Shown here: positions 51,825 through 61,310 of the stretch, piece by piece
How positions within the stretch are numbered: position 1 is the stretch's first letter
Layout: every line of letters begins with the position of its first letter
From: Eubacterium sp.
GTDB taxonomy: Bacteria; Bacillota; Clostridia; Lachnospirales; Lachnospiraceae
Length of the DNA stretch: 64,000 nucleotides
Assembly: GCA_017420535.1 (NCBI GenBank)
Contig: JAFOIV010000056.1
Span: 1 to 64,000 of the forward strand
Direction: 5' to 3'
Notes under the pieces: model-generated
Told to the model about the DNA's origin: nothing
What the model saw: the letters and a program-made list of their open reading frames with translations, nothing else
Databases searched by the model: none
Position numbers and translations under genes: made by a program

Positions 51825-52600
51825 GTAAAACAGTGATAAAAATTGAAAATCTGACTGCCGGTTATGGAAAAAAAGAGGTCATAAAAGACTTTTCTATTGA
51901 AATAAAAAAGGGTGAGATGATCAGCATCATAGGGCCTAACGGAGTGGGAAAGTCTACACTTCTTAATACTGTAAGAAATGAGATTAAAGCCATCAGGGGC
52001 AAGGTTTTATTTAAGAAGGATAATGGTGAATTCACTGATATAAAGGATCTGAAAGATAATGAAAGAGCAAGGCTTATAGCCCAGGTTTCTACAGAAAAGA
52101 TAAGATCAGAAATGCTTCTTAGCAGGGAAGTTGTGGAATTAGGAAGATATCCTTATACCAATAGATTCGGCGTCCTTTCAGATGAGGATAAAAGAATAGT
52201 GGATCTTGCAATAGATAGAGTCGGGGCAAGAGATCTTTTAGATAAAGAATTTATAAGGATGAGTGATGGAGAAAAGCAGATAATCATGCTGGCAAGAGCC
52301 ATAGCTCAGGAACCGCAGGTACTTATTTTAGATGAACCTACTTCTTATCTGGATATCAGATATAAGATAAGGATAATGAAAGTGCTAAAGAAGCTGGTTT
52401 CTGAAAAAGAAATCTGCTGTATCATGTCCCTTCATGAATTAGAACTGGCAAGATATATATCCGATAGGATACTGTCGGTAAATAGAGACGGAACAATAGA
52501 AAATAAAGATATAGATCATACCTTTAATGAAGAGAATATAAAGAATTTATATGATCTATCTGAGGAAGATCTGGCTATTTATAAAGAAATATATAGATGA
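51821..52600 (+). CDS. BtuD/FecE-family ABC importer ATPase, TTG start
   Basis: The start TTG at 51821 overlaps the permease stop (TTGA) and has AGGTGATAGG upstream. The 259-residue protein has Walker A IIGPNGVGKSTLLNTV, signature FIRMSDGEKQIIMLARAIAQ (SDGEKQ in place of SGGE), Walker B VLILDEPTSYLDI and the H-loop MSLHEL. It powers the BtuF/BtuC-type importer. Its stop overlaps the start of cbiC by 4 bp, tying transport to synthesis. Confidence 0.92.
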   Translation: MSKTVIKIENLTAGYGKKEVIKDFSIEIKKGEMISIIGPNGVGKSTLLNTVRNEIKAIRGKVLFKKDNGEFTDIKDLKDNERARLIAQVSTEKIRSEMLLSREVVELGRYPYTNRFGVLSDEDKRIVDLAIDRVGARDLLDKEFIRMSDGEKQIIMLARAIAQEPQVLILDEPTSYLDIRYKIRIMKVLKKLVSEKEICCIMSLHELELARYISDRILSVNRDGTIENKDIDHTFNEENIKNLYDLSEEDLAIYKEIYR

Positions 52601-53271
52601 TTTTAATGAGTGATCAAATAAGGGAAATGCAAATGGAAAAAAATGCTGTATTTGAATATGTAAAGCCAGAGGAGATAGAAAAGAGATCCTTTGAGATTAT
52701 AACTGAAGAATTAAAGGATAAGGGTATCGTATTAACAGGAGACACAGCTTCTGTAATAAAAAGAGTGATACATACTTCAGCAGATTTTTCTTATGCAGAA
52801 AGCCTTTTTTTTTCAGAAAACGCAGTAAGTAAGGCCCGTGACCTTATCAGAAATGGAGCTCATATTGTTACTGATACTAATATGGCTCTTTCAGGGATAA
52901 ACAAGAAGAGACTGGCTATGTATGGTGGTGAAGTCCACTGCTTTATGGCCGATGAGGATGTGGCGCATGAAGCAAAAGAAAGAGGAGTGACCCGTGCCAC
53001 AGTAAGTATGGAACATGCAGCAAAGTTGGATAAAAGGATCATTTTCGCCATAGGAAATGCTCCAACAGCCCTGATCACATTAAACCAGTTGATAGAAGAT
53101 AAAGTCTTTATCCCGGATTTTATAATCGGCGTACCGGTTGGCTTTGTAAATGTAGTTTATTCTAAGGAACTTATCATTAATGGAAATGTTCCTTATATCG
53201 TAAACAGAGGAAGAAAGGGTGGAAGCAATATAGCGGCGGCTATATGTAATGCGCTTCTTTATGGTATGTAA
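52597..53271 (+). CDS. cbiC: Cobalt-precorrin-8 methylmutase CbiC
   Basis: The 224-residue protein shows the CbiC/CobH pattern: EEIEKRSFEIITEEL, FSENAVSKARDLIRNGAHIV, TDTNMALSGINKKRLA and IGNAPTALITLNQLI, then PVGFVNVVYSKE. It moves a methyl group from C11 to C12, giving cobyrinic acid. The first ATG (52597) overlaps the ATPase stop by 4 bp; an ATG nine bases later is also possible. cbiD starts immediately after its stop codon. Confidence 0.96.
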   Translation: MILMSDQIREMQMEKNAVFEYVKPEEIEKRSFEIITEELKDKGIVLTGDTASVIKRVIHTSADFSYAESLFFSENAVSKARDLIRNGAHIVTDTNMALSGINKKRLAMYGGEVHCFMADEDVAHEAKERGVTRATVSMEHAAKLDKRIIFAIGNAPTALITLNQLIEDKVFIPDFIIGVPVGFVNVVYSKELIINGNVPYIVNRGRKGGSNIAAAICNALLYGM

Positions 53272-54393
53272 ATGGAACTTAGATATGGTTTTACTACCGG
53301 AAGTTCTGCAGCAGCGGCCTCAAAGGCAGCAATACTTATGCTTTTATCCGGAAAAATTAAAGAAAAGATATCCATAATAACACCTAAGGGAATTACATTT
53401 AATGCAGAAATTAAGGATATAGATCTTGATCTAAAGAATTTTAAAGCAAGCTGCGCAGTTGAAAAAAATGGCGGAGACGATCCGGATATTACCACAGGAC
53501 TTCTTATATATTCAAGGGTTTCAGTTGAAGAAAGGGACGGAGATGAATTAATTATTGATATCGACGGGGGAGAAGGCGTTGGCAGAGTAACCATGCCGGG
53601 ACTAGATCAGCCTGTAGGTAATGCAGCTATTAATTCAGTACCACGTAAGATGATAGAAAATGAAGTCCGTGAAGTAGCTGAGCTTTTTGATTTTAAGGGA
53701 AAAATAAAGGTTGTTATCTATGTTCCTCAGGGTAAAGAAACAGCTAAAAAGACTTTTAATGAGAGACTGGGAATAATAGATGGCATTTCTATCCTTGGTA
53801 CTAGCGGAATTGTTGAACCAATGTCAGATCAGGCACTGCTGGACACCATCAGGGTTGAATTAAATCAAAGAAAGGCTTTAGGAGAAGAAATAATAGCTAT
53901 AACTCCTGGAAATTACGGACAGGAATTCATGCTTAGAGCCTATGGGTATCAGTTGGACAGGTCTGTTAAATGTTCCAATTTTATAGGGGATACTATTGAT
54001 ATGGCGGCATCAATGGGTTTTAAGAAAATGCTTCTTACAGGTCATATAGGAAAACTTATAAAGCTTTCCGGTGGGATTTATAATACCCATTCAAAGAATG
54101 GTGATGCCAGGATGGAACTTCTTCTTGCAGCGGCTATAAAAGTCGGGATTGATGCAAAAGAGGGAAGAAAGATCCTTGATTCTGTATCTACAGAAGAAGG
54201 AATAAGGATAATTAAAGAAGCAGGATGTTTTGATGCAGCAATGGATCAGATGATGGATAAGATCATGTATTTCCTTAATAAAAGAGCTGATGAAAAGATC
54301 AGTATTGAGTGTATAGTCTATTCCAATAATTATGGACTTCTCTCAAAAAGTGACGGGGCAGAAGAACTGCTTTATAGTTTAATGAATAGTTAA
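53272..54393 (+). CDS. cbiD: Cobalt-precorrin-5B C1-methyltransferase CbiD
   Basis: The 373-residue protein begins MELRYGFTTGSSAAAASKAA, the CbiD start, and has GGDDPDITTGLLI, GEGVGRVTMPGLD, AINSVPRKMI and TPGNYGQEF, then LLTGHIGKLIKLSGGIYNTHS, all conserved in CbiD. It adds the C1 methyl group in ring contraction of the anaerobic route. It begins at the base after the cbiC stop, with no separate ribosome site, so translation is coupled. Confidence 0.97.
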   Translation: MELRYGFTTGSSAAAASKAAILMLLSGKIKEKISIITPKGITFNAEIKDIDLDLKNFKASCAVEKNGGDDPDITTGLLIYSRVSVEERDGDELIIDIDGGEGVGRVTMPGLDQPVGNAAINSVPRKMIENEVREVAELFDFKGKIKVVIYVPQGKETAKKTFNERLGIIDGISILGTSGIVEPMSDQALLDTIRVELNQRKALGEEIIAITPGNYGQEFMLRAYGYQLDRSVKCSNFIGDTIDMAASMGFKKMLLTGHIGKLIKLSGGIYNTHSKNGDARMELLLAAAIKVGIDAKEGRKILDSVSTEEGIRIIKEAGCFDAAMDQMMDKIMYFLNKRADEKISIECIVYSNNYGLLSKSDGAEELLYSLMNS

Positions 54394-54413
54394 GAAAATA
54401 ATGGAGATATGAC

Positions 54414-55181
54414 ATGGTACATTTTGTAGGAGCAGGATCTGGAGCAGTGGACCTTATAACTGTAAGGGGTATGGAACTGCTAAAGAAAGCGGATATTATA
54501 ATTTATGCAGGATCATTAGTGAATAAAGACCTTCTTCAATATAAAAAAGAAGGGGCAGAATGCTATGACAGCGCCTATCTTACACTGGAAGAAGTAATTG
54601 AATTGATTAAGAAAGCTGAAAAGGAAGAAAAAGAAGTTGTTAGACTTCATACAGGAGATCCAAGTCTTTACGGGGCTATAAGAGAGCAGATGGACGAGCT
54701 GGATGAACTGGGCATTTCCTATGATGTGACCCCTGGAGTTACAGCAGCCTTTGGGGCAGCGGCAAGTCTTGGACTTGAATATACTTTGCCGGAAGTAACA
54801 CAAACTCTTATTATCACAAGGGTTGAAGGGAAAACACCGGTTCCAGAGTTAGAAAAGGTAAGAGATTTAGCAAAGCATAAAACTTCCATGGCAATATATT
54901 TAAGCACAGGCTTGTTAAAGAAGTTAGAAGAAGAATTAAAGATGGCAGGATTAGAGGAAGATACTCCTGCAGCTATCATTTACAAGGCAACCTGGCCAGA
55001 AGAAGAAAGATATATATGTACTGTCAGCACCCTGGAAGAAACAGCAAAGAAGAATAATATAAAAAAGACAGCTATCGTTCTTATTGGAGAAGCCATAAGG
55101 ACTGTGGCAAAGGAAAGTAAGGCAGTCAGATCAAAGCTTTATTCACCGGATTTTGAGACAGAATTCAGGAAAAAAAATTAA
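54414..55181 (+). CDS. cbiF: Cobalt-precorrin-4 C11-methyltransferase CbiF
   Basis: The 255-residue SAM-dependent tetrapyrrole methylase begins MVHFVGAGSGAVDLITVRGM, with YAGSLVNKDLL, HTGDPSLYGAIREQMDEL, VTPGVTAAFGAAASLGLEYT and PEVTQTLIITRVEGKTP, a classic CbiF/CobM set. It methylates C11. AATGGAG precedes the ATG, 20 bp after cbiD. A 75-bp A-rich gap precedes cbiG. Confidence 0.97.
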   Translation: MVHFVGAGSGAVDLITVRGMELLKKADIIIYAGSLVNKDLLQYKKEGAECYDSAYLTLEEVIELIKKAEKEEKEVVRLHTGDPSLYGAIREQMDELDELGISYDVTPGVTAAFGAAASLGLEYTLPEVTQTLIITRVEGKTPVPELEKVRDLAKHKTSMAIYLSTGLLKKLEEELKMAGLEEDTPAAIIYKATWPEEERYICTVSTLEETAKKNNIKKTAIVLIGEAIRTVAKESKAVRSKLYSPDFETEFRKKN

Positions 55182-55256
55182 GAAGAATTAATAATAAAAT
55201 AAAAGAATAATAAGATAAAGAAACAACAAGATAGTTACAAAAGCAGGATTTTATAA

Positions 55257-56312
55257 ATGATAAAAAGAGTAATCTATTTTACAAATGAAGGAGAAAAAGT
55301 AAAAGATGAGATTAAGAGGCATTACGAAAATGATCTTATTCTTTCTTTAGATGGAAGAAAAGATGATGGAAAATGCTTTATTTCTAATGGGTTTAAGTAT
55401 CATAATCCTATAATCTTTATCGGAGCATTAGGGATAGCTGTAAGGATGATGAAAGATCTTTCCATGGATAAATTAAAAGACAGCGCCTTTATTGTAATAG
55501 ATGAAAGAAAAAAGTATGTTATCCCGGTTTTATCAGGGCATATGGGAGGTGCTGTAGAATTATCTCTTGATCTTTCAAAAAGATTAGGAAGCGAAGCGGT
55601 TATAACAACTGCAACAGATGTAGAAGGAAAGTTTTCGGTAGATACATTTGCAAGGATAAATCATCTTAAGATTAAAAATAAAGAGATGATAAAGAAAGTC
55701 TCAGCAAAGGTATTGGATAATAGAGAGATTAAAATAGCCATACCAAGAGGCTGTAAGATCACAGGCGAGGCCTGGGATAAGGTTAATGTCACGTATTATA
55801 ACAATGAAGCAAAAGAAATTGCTGCTGCAGATGTGATAATAACCTGCCATGAAAATGCAGAAATGTTTAAGAATAAAGAAAACCTTATTCTTTGCCCTTC
55901 TGAATATATCTTTGGAATGGGAGTAAGAAAGGGAAAAACTTTTGAAGAAATAAGTGATTTCCTTTTATCCAGCGGAATAGACAAAAAATGGATGGAGGAT
56001 AATATCCTTTATCTTTCAAGCATTGATCTTAAGGAAAAAGAAGAAGGACTGCTTAATATAGCTTCATTTTATCATACTGATCTTATCTGTTTTTCAGCAG
56101 AAGAATTAAAGGATGTAAAGGGGCATTTTAAGGAATCAGATTTTGTTAATAAAACCGTTGGAGTTTCAAATGTATGCGAGAGAGCAGCTTGTCTTTTAGC
56201 CAGCAGGTTAGATAGCAATTTTAATAATAAGCTTTATAAAGAAAAGAATGCAGGAAATGGGATCACTTTCGCAATAGCAAAGATAGAAAGAAATGAGTTT
56301 CACTGGAGATAA
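55257..56312 (+). CDS. cbiG: Cobalt-precorrin-5A hydrolase CbiG
   Basis: The 351-residue protein has the CbiG N-terminal half (IIFIGALGIAVRMM, VIPVLSGHMGGAVELSLDLS, AVITTATDVEGKFSVDTFA) and the C-terminal amidase-like half (ILCPSEYIFGMGVRKGKTFE, VGVSNVCERAACLLA). It opens the delta-lactone and releases acetaldehyde, the anaerobic ring-contraction step that replaces oxygen-dependent CobG chemistry, which marks this as the oxygen-independent route. No clear ribosome site is seen; AGGATTTTAT is the best candidate. Confidence 0.95.
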   Translation: MIKRVIYFTNEGEKVKDEIKRHYENDLILSLDGRKDDGKCFISNGFKYHNPIIFIGALGIAVRMMKDLSMDKLKDSAFIVIDERKKYVIPVLSGHMGGAVELSLDLSKRLGSEAVITTATDVEGKFSVDTFARINHLKIKNKEMIKKVSAKVLDNREIKIAIPRGCKITGEAWDKVNVTYYNNEAKEIAAADVIITCHENAEMFKNKENLILCPSEYIFGMGVRKGKTFEEISDFLLSSGIDKKWMEDNILYLSSIDLKEKEEGLLNIASFYHTDLICFSAEELKDVKGHFKESDFVNKTVGVSNVCERAACLLASRLDSNFNNKLYKEKNAGNGITFAIAKIERNEFHWR

Positions 56313-56333
56313 AGGAATAAAAGGAATATAAGT

Positions 56334-57065
56334 ATGGGAAAGATATTTGTTGTGGGTTTTGGACCTGGAAATAAAGAGAATATGACTATGGATGCGTTTA
56401 ATGCAATTGAAGCATCTGATATCATCGTCGGATATACGGTATATATAGAACTTATGAAGAAGATGTATCCTGAAAAGGAATACCGTTCAACTCCAATGAG
56501 AAGTGAGATTGAAAGATGCCGTCTTTGCTTTGAACTGGCAAAAGAGGGAAAGGTAGTTTCGCTTATCTGCAGCGGTGATGCGGGAATTTATGGAATGGCA
56601 TCCCCTGTACTTTCTCTTGTAAAGGAATATGATTTTCATGATATCACTATAATCCCTGGGGTTACAGCTGCTGTATCAGGAGCTGCAGTTCTTGGTTCAC
56701 CTCTTACCTCAGATTTTTGTGTAGTGAGTCTTAGCAATGCCCTTACTCCTTGGGAAGTTATAGTAAAAAGACTGAAAGCTGCAGCCCTCGGAGGATTTGT
56801 TACAGTTCTTTATAATCCAAGAAGTAAGACCAGACCAGGACTTTTAAATGAAGCCATAGATATATTTTTAAATGAAGGAGTTAGTAAAGATACTCCGTCA
56901 GGTTACGTTAAAAATATAGGAAGAGATAAGCAGGAATATAAGATACTTACTTTAGAAGAATTAAGGACAGCAGATATTGATATGTTTACAACAGTTTTTA
57001 TCGGAAATGAAGAAACAGAAGTTATAGATGACAGGTTAGTAACTAGAAGGGGTTACAAAATATGA
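56334..57065 (+). CDS. cbiH: Cobalt-precorrin-3 C17-methyltransferase CbiH
   Basis: The 243-residue methylase begins MGKIFVVGFGPGNKENMTMD, with ASDIIVGYTVYIELM, CSGDAGIYGMASPVL, PGVTAAVSGAAVLGSPLTSD and LYNPRSKTRPG, the CbiH/CobJ pattern. It methylates C17 and starts ring contraction. AAAAGGAA precedes the ATG. Its stop overlaps the start of the next fused gene by 4 bp. Confidence 0.97.
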   Translation: MGKIFVVGFGPGNKENMTMDAFNAIEASDIIVGYTVYIELMKKMYPEKEYRSTPMRSEIERCRLCFELAKEGKVVSLICSGDAGIYGMASPVLSLVKEYDFHDITIIPGVTAAVSGAAVLGSPLTSDFCVVSLSNALTPWEVIVKRLKAAALGGFVTVLYNPRSKTRPGLLNEAIDIFLNEGVSKDTPSGYVKNIGRDKQEYKILTLEELRTADIDMFTTVFIGNEETEVIDDRLVTRRGYKI

Positions 57066-59155
57066 AGAAAATACTTATATTCGCCGGCACCACAGAAGGC
57101 CGGATATGTGCCGAAAAACTCAGTAGTTATGGCATTTCAATGGATGTATGTGTAGCAACTCTATATGGTAAAGAAATGATAGCGCCTTCTAAATATATAA
57201 ATATCCTTGAGGGAAGGCTTGATATTGCTGATATAAAAGAACTGCTGGAAAAAAATGATTATCTTTTGATCATTGATGCCACTCATCCTTATGCCACAAA
57301 TGTTAGTAAGAATATTAAGGAAGCAAATGTTAAGGGTCTGCCTTATCTAAGGATTAAAAGAGAATCATTAAATTCAGATTATGGAACATATTTTGATAAC
57401 TATGATGAAATGATCCTTAAATTAAAGGATACAAAAGGAAATATCCTTCTTACTACAGGAAGTAAGGAATTAAACAGATTTGCGTCAGAAGAAGCTTTAA
57501 GGAGCAGGCTTTATGTAAGGGTTATCCCGGGAGAAGAAAGCCTAAGACTCCTTAGCGAAGCAGGAATAGAAAGAGAAAAGATAATAGCCATCCAGGGACC
57601 ATTTTCAGTTAATCTGAATAAGGCTCTTATGGAGCAGTATGATATTAAAGTGCTTGTAACAAAAGAAAGCGGCACAGCTGGTGGATTTAAAGAAAAGATT
57701 GATGCTGCAAAAGAAGAAGGAGTAAGCTGCTTTATCCTCCGAAGACCTGAAGCTGATCAAAAGGAAGAAGGAATATCTTTAAATGAGGCAGTTGAAACAG
57801 TACTTAAAAAATATGGAATAGAAAAGAAAACCAAGATCAGCCTTATTGGAATAGGAATGGATGGAGCCCGAACACTTACTTTAGAGGCAAAGCAGGCTAT
57901 AGAAGAGGCAGGTATCATATATGGAGCCGGCAGGATGGTGGATTCTGTGGCTTATTTAAATGAAAAAGCCGATTTTAATAAAATGTATCTTAGCGAAGAG
58001 ATTGCAGCTGATATAAAGAAACAGCTGGATAAGGATCTTACTAAAGAAAAAGAGATTGCTATCCTATATTCTGGGGATACGGGTTTTTACAGCGGGGCTG
58101 CTAAAATGAGAGACAGGCTTTTAGCAGATGAAGATATCAGTAAGAGGATAGATCTAAAGACTTTGCCGGGAATAACATCTCTTTCGATGATGGCTGCAAG
58201 ATGTAACATCTCTTATGAAGATATTAAGATTATCAGCAGCCATGGGGTAAGTAATGATATCTGGGAAAAGAACTTAAGATCAGGTCTTAAGGAAAATAGA
58301 AGTATCTTTCTTATTACTTCAGGAACAGAGGATGTAAGAAAAATCATGGATATAGTAAGCCATGAAGATAAGTCTTATCAGATCTATATAGGTAAAAATC
58401 TTTCTTATGATGATGAAGAAATAAGAGTATTAGATTTAGAAGATATTAATGAAAACGAAGATATCCTTAGCAGGGAAGGGCTTTATTCAGTGGTGATAAA
58501 GAGAGTCCCTGATATTATGAAGGATAGAGATAATGAAACATATCAGGAAAGACATGAGAAAAATACAGATGATCTAAAAATCCTTGGTATTCGGGATGAG
58601 GAGTTTATCCGGGATGATAAGACTCCTATGACTAAGGAAGAGGTTAGAGAGATAATAGTATCAAAGCTTCGCTTAAGAGATCATCAGCTTTTCTTTGATA
58701 TAGGCAGCGGCACCGGATCTATAGCAATTCAGGCTGCTATGGTAAAGAATATAGAAGTTTATGCCGTAGAAGAAAAGAAAGAAGCCTGCCTTCTTATAGA
58801 AAAGAATATTAAAAAATTTGCCTTGGATAATATAAAAGTCTTTAATGACAGGGCATCGGGAATTTTAGATTCATTTCCAAGGCCGGATGCTGTATTTATC
58901 GGCGGAAGTGGCGGAGAATTAGAAGATATATTAGAAAAACTTAGATTAAAGAAAGAAGATCAGCATGATAAGATCAGAGTTGTTATAAGCACTGTAACTC
59001 TTGAAACTGAAATGGAAATCTATGATCTGATAAATAAATATGAACTAGAGGATTTAGATATTGTTGAAGTTAACATTTCAAAGGCAAGAAAACTGGGAAG
59101 ATATAATCTTATGAAGGCTGAAAATCCTATAAAGATCATTTCATTTAAATTATAA
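57062..59155 (+). CDS. Triple fusion CbiJ-CbiE-CbiT (precorrin-6A reductase, C5 methylase, C15 methylase/decarboxylase)
   Basis: The 697-residue protein carries three enzymes. Residues about 1-255 are CbiJ/CobK (KKILIFAGTTEGRICAEKLS, IDATHPYATNVSKNI, TTGSKELNRF), which reduces cobalt-precorrin-6A. Residues about 258-470 are CbiE (ISLIGIGMDGARTLTLEAK, GAGRMVDSV, YSGDTGFYSGA). Residues about 500-697 are CbiT (IRDDKTPMTKEEVREIIVSK, FDIGSGTGSIAIQAA), which methylates C15 and decarboxylates. A CbiE-CbiT fusion (CobL) is common; adding the reductase at the N-terminus is less so and would channel the product. Overlaps cbiH by 4 bp. Confidence 0.95.
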   Translation: MKKILIFAGTTEGRICAEKLSSYGISMDVCVATLYGKEMIAPSKYINILEGRLDIADIKELLEKNDYLLIIDATHPYATNVSKNIKEANVKGLPYLRIKRESLNSDYGTYFDNYDEMILKLKDTKGNILLTTGSKELNRFASEEALRSRLYVRVIPGEESLRLLSEAGIEREKIIAIQGPFSVNLNKALMEQYDIKVLVTKESGTAGGFKEKIDAAKEEGVSCFILRRPEADQKEEGISLNEAVETVLKKYGIEKKTKISLIGIGMDGARTLTLEAKQAIEEAGIIYGAGRMVDSVAYLNEKADFNKMYLSEEIAADIKKQLDKDLTKEKEIAILYSGDTGFYSGAAKMRDRLLADEDISKRIDLKTLPGITSLSMMAARCNISYEDIKIISSHGVSNDIWEKNLRSGLKENRSIFLITSGTEDVRKIMDIVSHEDKSYQIYIGKNLSYDDEEIRVLDLEDINENEDILSREGLYSVVIKRVPDIMKDRDNETYQERHEKNTDDLKILGIRDEEFIRDDKTPMTKEEVREIIVSKLRLRDHQLFFDIGSGTGSIAIQAAMVKNIEVYAVEEKKEACLLIEKNIKKFALDNIKVFNDRASGILDSFPRPDAVFIGGSGGELEDILEKLRLKKEDQHDKIRVVISTVTLETEMEIYDLINKYELEDLDIVEVNISKARKLGRYNLMKAENPIKIISFKL

Positions 59156-59217
59156 AGAAATCTAGGACGCATGTTAGTGATATAAATTAAAGATAAAGAA
59201 AGATTAAGGTATCAAAA

Positions 59218-60615
59218 ATGATAAATCATCCTGGAATTTTAATAGCGGCCCCCCAAAGTGGCAGCGGAAAGACTCTTATTACTATATCTTTACTAAGAGC
59301 CTTTTCTTTACTTGGCTTAAAGATAGGTGCATTTAAATGTGGCCCTGATTATATAGATCCTATGTTTCATAGAAAAGTATTAGGACTTCCATCAAAAAAT
59401 CTGGATCTTTTCTTTGTTGATAGAGAGAAACTAAGGGAAATTTATAGCAATAAAAATGACTTTGATCTTTCTATTGTGGAAGGAGTTATGGGACTTTATG
59501 ACGGAGCAGATATAAACAGTACTGATGCATCTGCTTATGATATAGCAGCGACTCTTGGCCTTCCTATTATTCTTGTTATCAATGCCAAGGGTATGGGAAG
59601 AAGCGTATTGTCTTTAATTAAGGGCTTTAAGCAGGATGATAGAAAAGAACTGATAAAGGGAGTTATCTTAAACCGTACAAGTAAAGGCTTTTATGAAAGA
59701 TTAAAACCTCTTATCGAAGAAGAAACAGGACTTATTTCTTTGGGATATTTCCCTGAGAATAAGGATCTTAATATTTCCAGCAGGCATTTAGGACTTATGC
59801 AGCCTGAGGAAATAGAGGGTTTAAATGAAGTGATAAATAAGGCAGCGGATATTGCTAAAGAAAGCATAGACTTAGATAAAATAAGAGAGATAGCAGATAA
59901 TACTGGTAAAGTAAGGGATTTAAAGAAAGATAAAGATTCCTTAGAAGAAGCATATAAAGAAAAAGAATATAAAGAAAAAGATTATGTAGAAAAGACTCAT
60001 AAAAGAAAACGTATTGCAGTGGCGTGGGATGAGGCATTTTCTTTTTATTACGAAGAAAACCTGGATATCTTAAGAAAATATTTTGATCTTACTTTTTTCT
60101 CTCCCATAAGGGATGATAAACTGCCGGAGAATATAAGCGGAATTATCATCGGAGGCGGATATCCGGAAGAATATGCCCAGGTACTTTCTCGGAATAAGTC
60201 CATGAAGGAAAGTATATTAGAAAAATTAGAAAATGGAATTCCGGTGATCGCTGAATGTGGCGGATTTATGTATCTTTCTAAGACTCTTAGCACAAAAGAA
60301 GGTAAATGCTATGATATGGTTGGATACATTGATTCAAATATCAGTTATATGGGGAAACTTGTCAGATTTGGTTATTGTGATATAGAGGATAAAACCACAG
60401 GAATAAAGATCCGTGGCCATGAATTTCACTATTTTGATTCAGATAATAACGGTGATGGATGTATTATGAGGAAGAAAACAGTAAACAAGTCATGGCACGG
60501 AGTTCATAGGATTGATGATCAGTGGATAGGTTATCCACATTTATATCTTCCTTCTTCAGAAGAATTTATTAACTGGTTTGTTTCTAGGGTAATGGATTAT
60601 TCTGATAAAAACTAA
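59218..60615 (+). CDS. cbiA: Cobyrinate a,c-diamide synthase CbiA
   Basis: The 465-residue protein has an N-terminal ATP-binding domain (IAAPQSGSGKTLITISLLRA, KCGPDYIDPMFHRKVLG, VEGVMGLYDG) and a C-terminal glutaminase (VIAECGGFMYLSKTL, with the nucleophile Cys; KIRGHEFHYFD). It amidates the a and c side chains. A lysine/glutamate-rich stretch of about 30 residues (EAYKEKEYKEKDYVEKTHKR) links the two halves and is unusually low in complexity, like a disordered spacer. Its stop overlaps that of the antisense HAD gene by 4 bp and no terminator lies between. Confidence 0.96.
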   Translation: MINHPGILIAAPQSGSGKTLITISLLRAFSLLGLKIGAFKCGPDYIDPMFHRKVLGLPSKNLDLFFVDREKLREIYSNKNDFDLSIVEGVMGLYDGADINSTDASAYDIAATLGLPIILVINAKGMGRSVLSLIKGFKQDDRKELIKGVILNRTSKGFYERLKPLIEEETGLISLGYFPENKDLNISSRHLGLMQPEEIEGLNEVINKAADIAKESIDLDKIREIADNTGKVRDLKKDKDSLEEAYKEKEYKEKDYVEKTHKRKRIAVAWDEAFSFYYEENLDILRKYFDLTFFSPIRDDKLPENISGIIIGGGYPEEYAQVLSRNKSMKESILEKLENGIPVIAECGGFMYLSKTLSTKEGKCYDMVGYIDSNISYMGKLVRFGYCDIEDKTTGIKIRGHEFHYFDSDNNGDGCIMRKKTVNKSWHGVHRIDDQWIGYPHLYLPSSEEFINWFVSRVMDYSDKN

Positions 60616-61256
60616 GGTAAAATATCAAGGATATCCTTAGTAGTTTCAGCCAGGTAAGTGGCTCCATTTGATTCAAGCTCTTCTTTTGTACCATAACCAT
60701 AGAGGACACCGATGGAATCTACTCCTGCATTTTTTGCTCCAAGGATATCAAAATGGCGGTCACCTATCATGATAGCCTTGTCCTTTGAAATGCCAGCTTC
60801 ATTTATTGCATCATTTATAAGCTTTGTCTTATCTGAAGATGGATCAGTAAGAGAAGGACTCTTGATAAAAGAGAAACAGTCACTAAGACCATATTTTTCA
60901 AGGATCCTTGATGCAAATTCAGCTGGTTTTGATGTAACTAACACGGTAGTCTTTCCTTTTTCCTTAAGGGCTGTAACCACTTCCTTTATATCCGGATATA
61001 CAGTGAGATGAAAGAGGTTTTCTGTTGAATAAACAGATCTATAATAATTAACAGCTTCTCTGGCTTTTTCTTCGGAAAAACCATATCTATTCATGAAAGA
61101 ATCCATGAGAGATGGGCCAACAAAGAGACGAAGCTCATCTTCAGGACGGTTTGGCATATCAAAGTGGTCCAGGGCAAACTGAGCTGATTCCATGATACCT
61201 TTGCCGGAATCAATTACAGTGCCATCAAGATCAAACATAATTAAGTCGTAGTTCAT
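60612..61256 (-). CDS. HAD-family phosphatase (phosphoglycolate-phosphatase-like), antisense inside the cob cluster
   Basis: The 214-residue protein has HAD motif I FDLDGTVIDSGKGI, motif II VLVTSKPAEFA, the lysine of motif III and motif IV MIGDRHFDILGAKNAGVDSI, and the helical cap of the PGP/PpaX/beta-PGM subgroup. It removes phosphate from a small molecule, perhaps phosphoglycolate or pyrophosphate. It is the only reverse-strand gene in the cobalamin block, between cbiA and cobT, with a 4-bp tail overlap and a 54-bp divergent gap. Its ribosome site is AGGAGG on the reverse strand. The substrate is not known. Confidence 0.92.
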   Translation of the reverse strand: MNYDLIMFDLDGTVIDSGKGIMESAQFALDHFDMPNRPEDELRLFVGPSLMDSFMNRYGFSEEKAREAVNYYRSVYSTENLFHLTVYPDIKEVVTALKEKGKTTVLVTSKPAEFASRILEKYGLSDCFSFIKSPSLTDPSSDKTKLINDAINEAGISKDKAIMIGDRHFDILGAKNAGVDSIGVLYGYGTKEELESNGATYLAETTKDILDILP

Positions 61257-61310
61257 AGCTACCTCCTACACTTTTTAAGTGATATTTTATTAAAGGAGTA
61301 TAACAGATAA

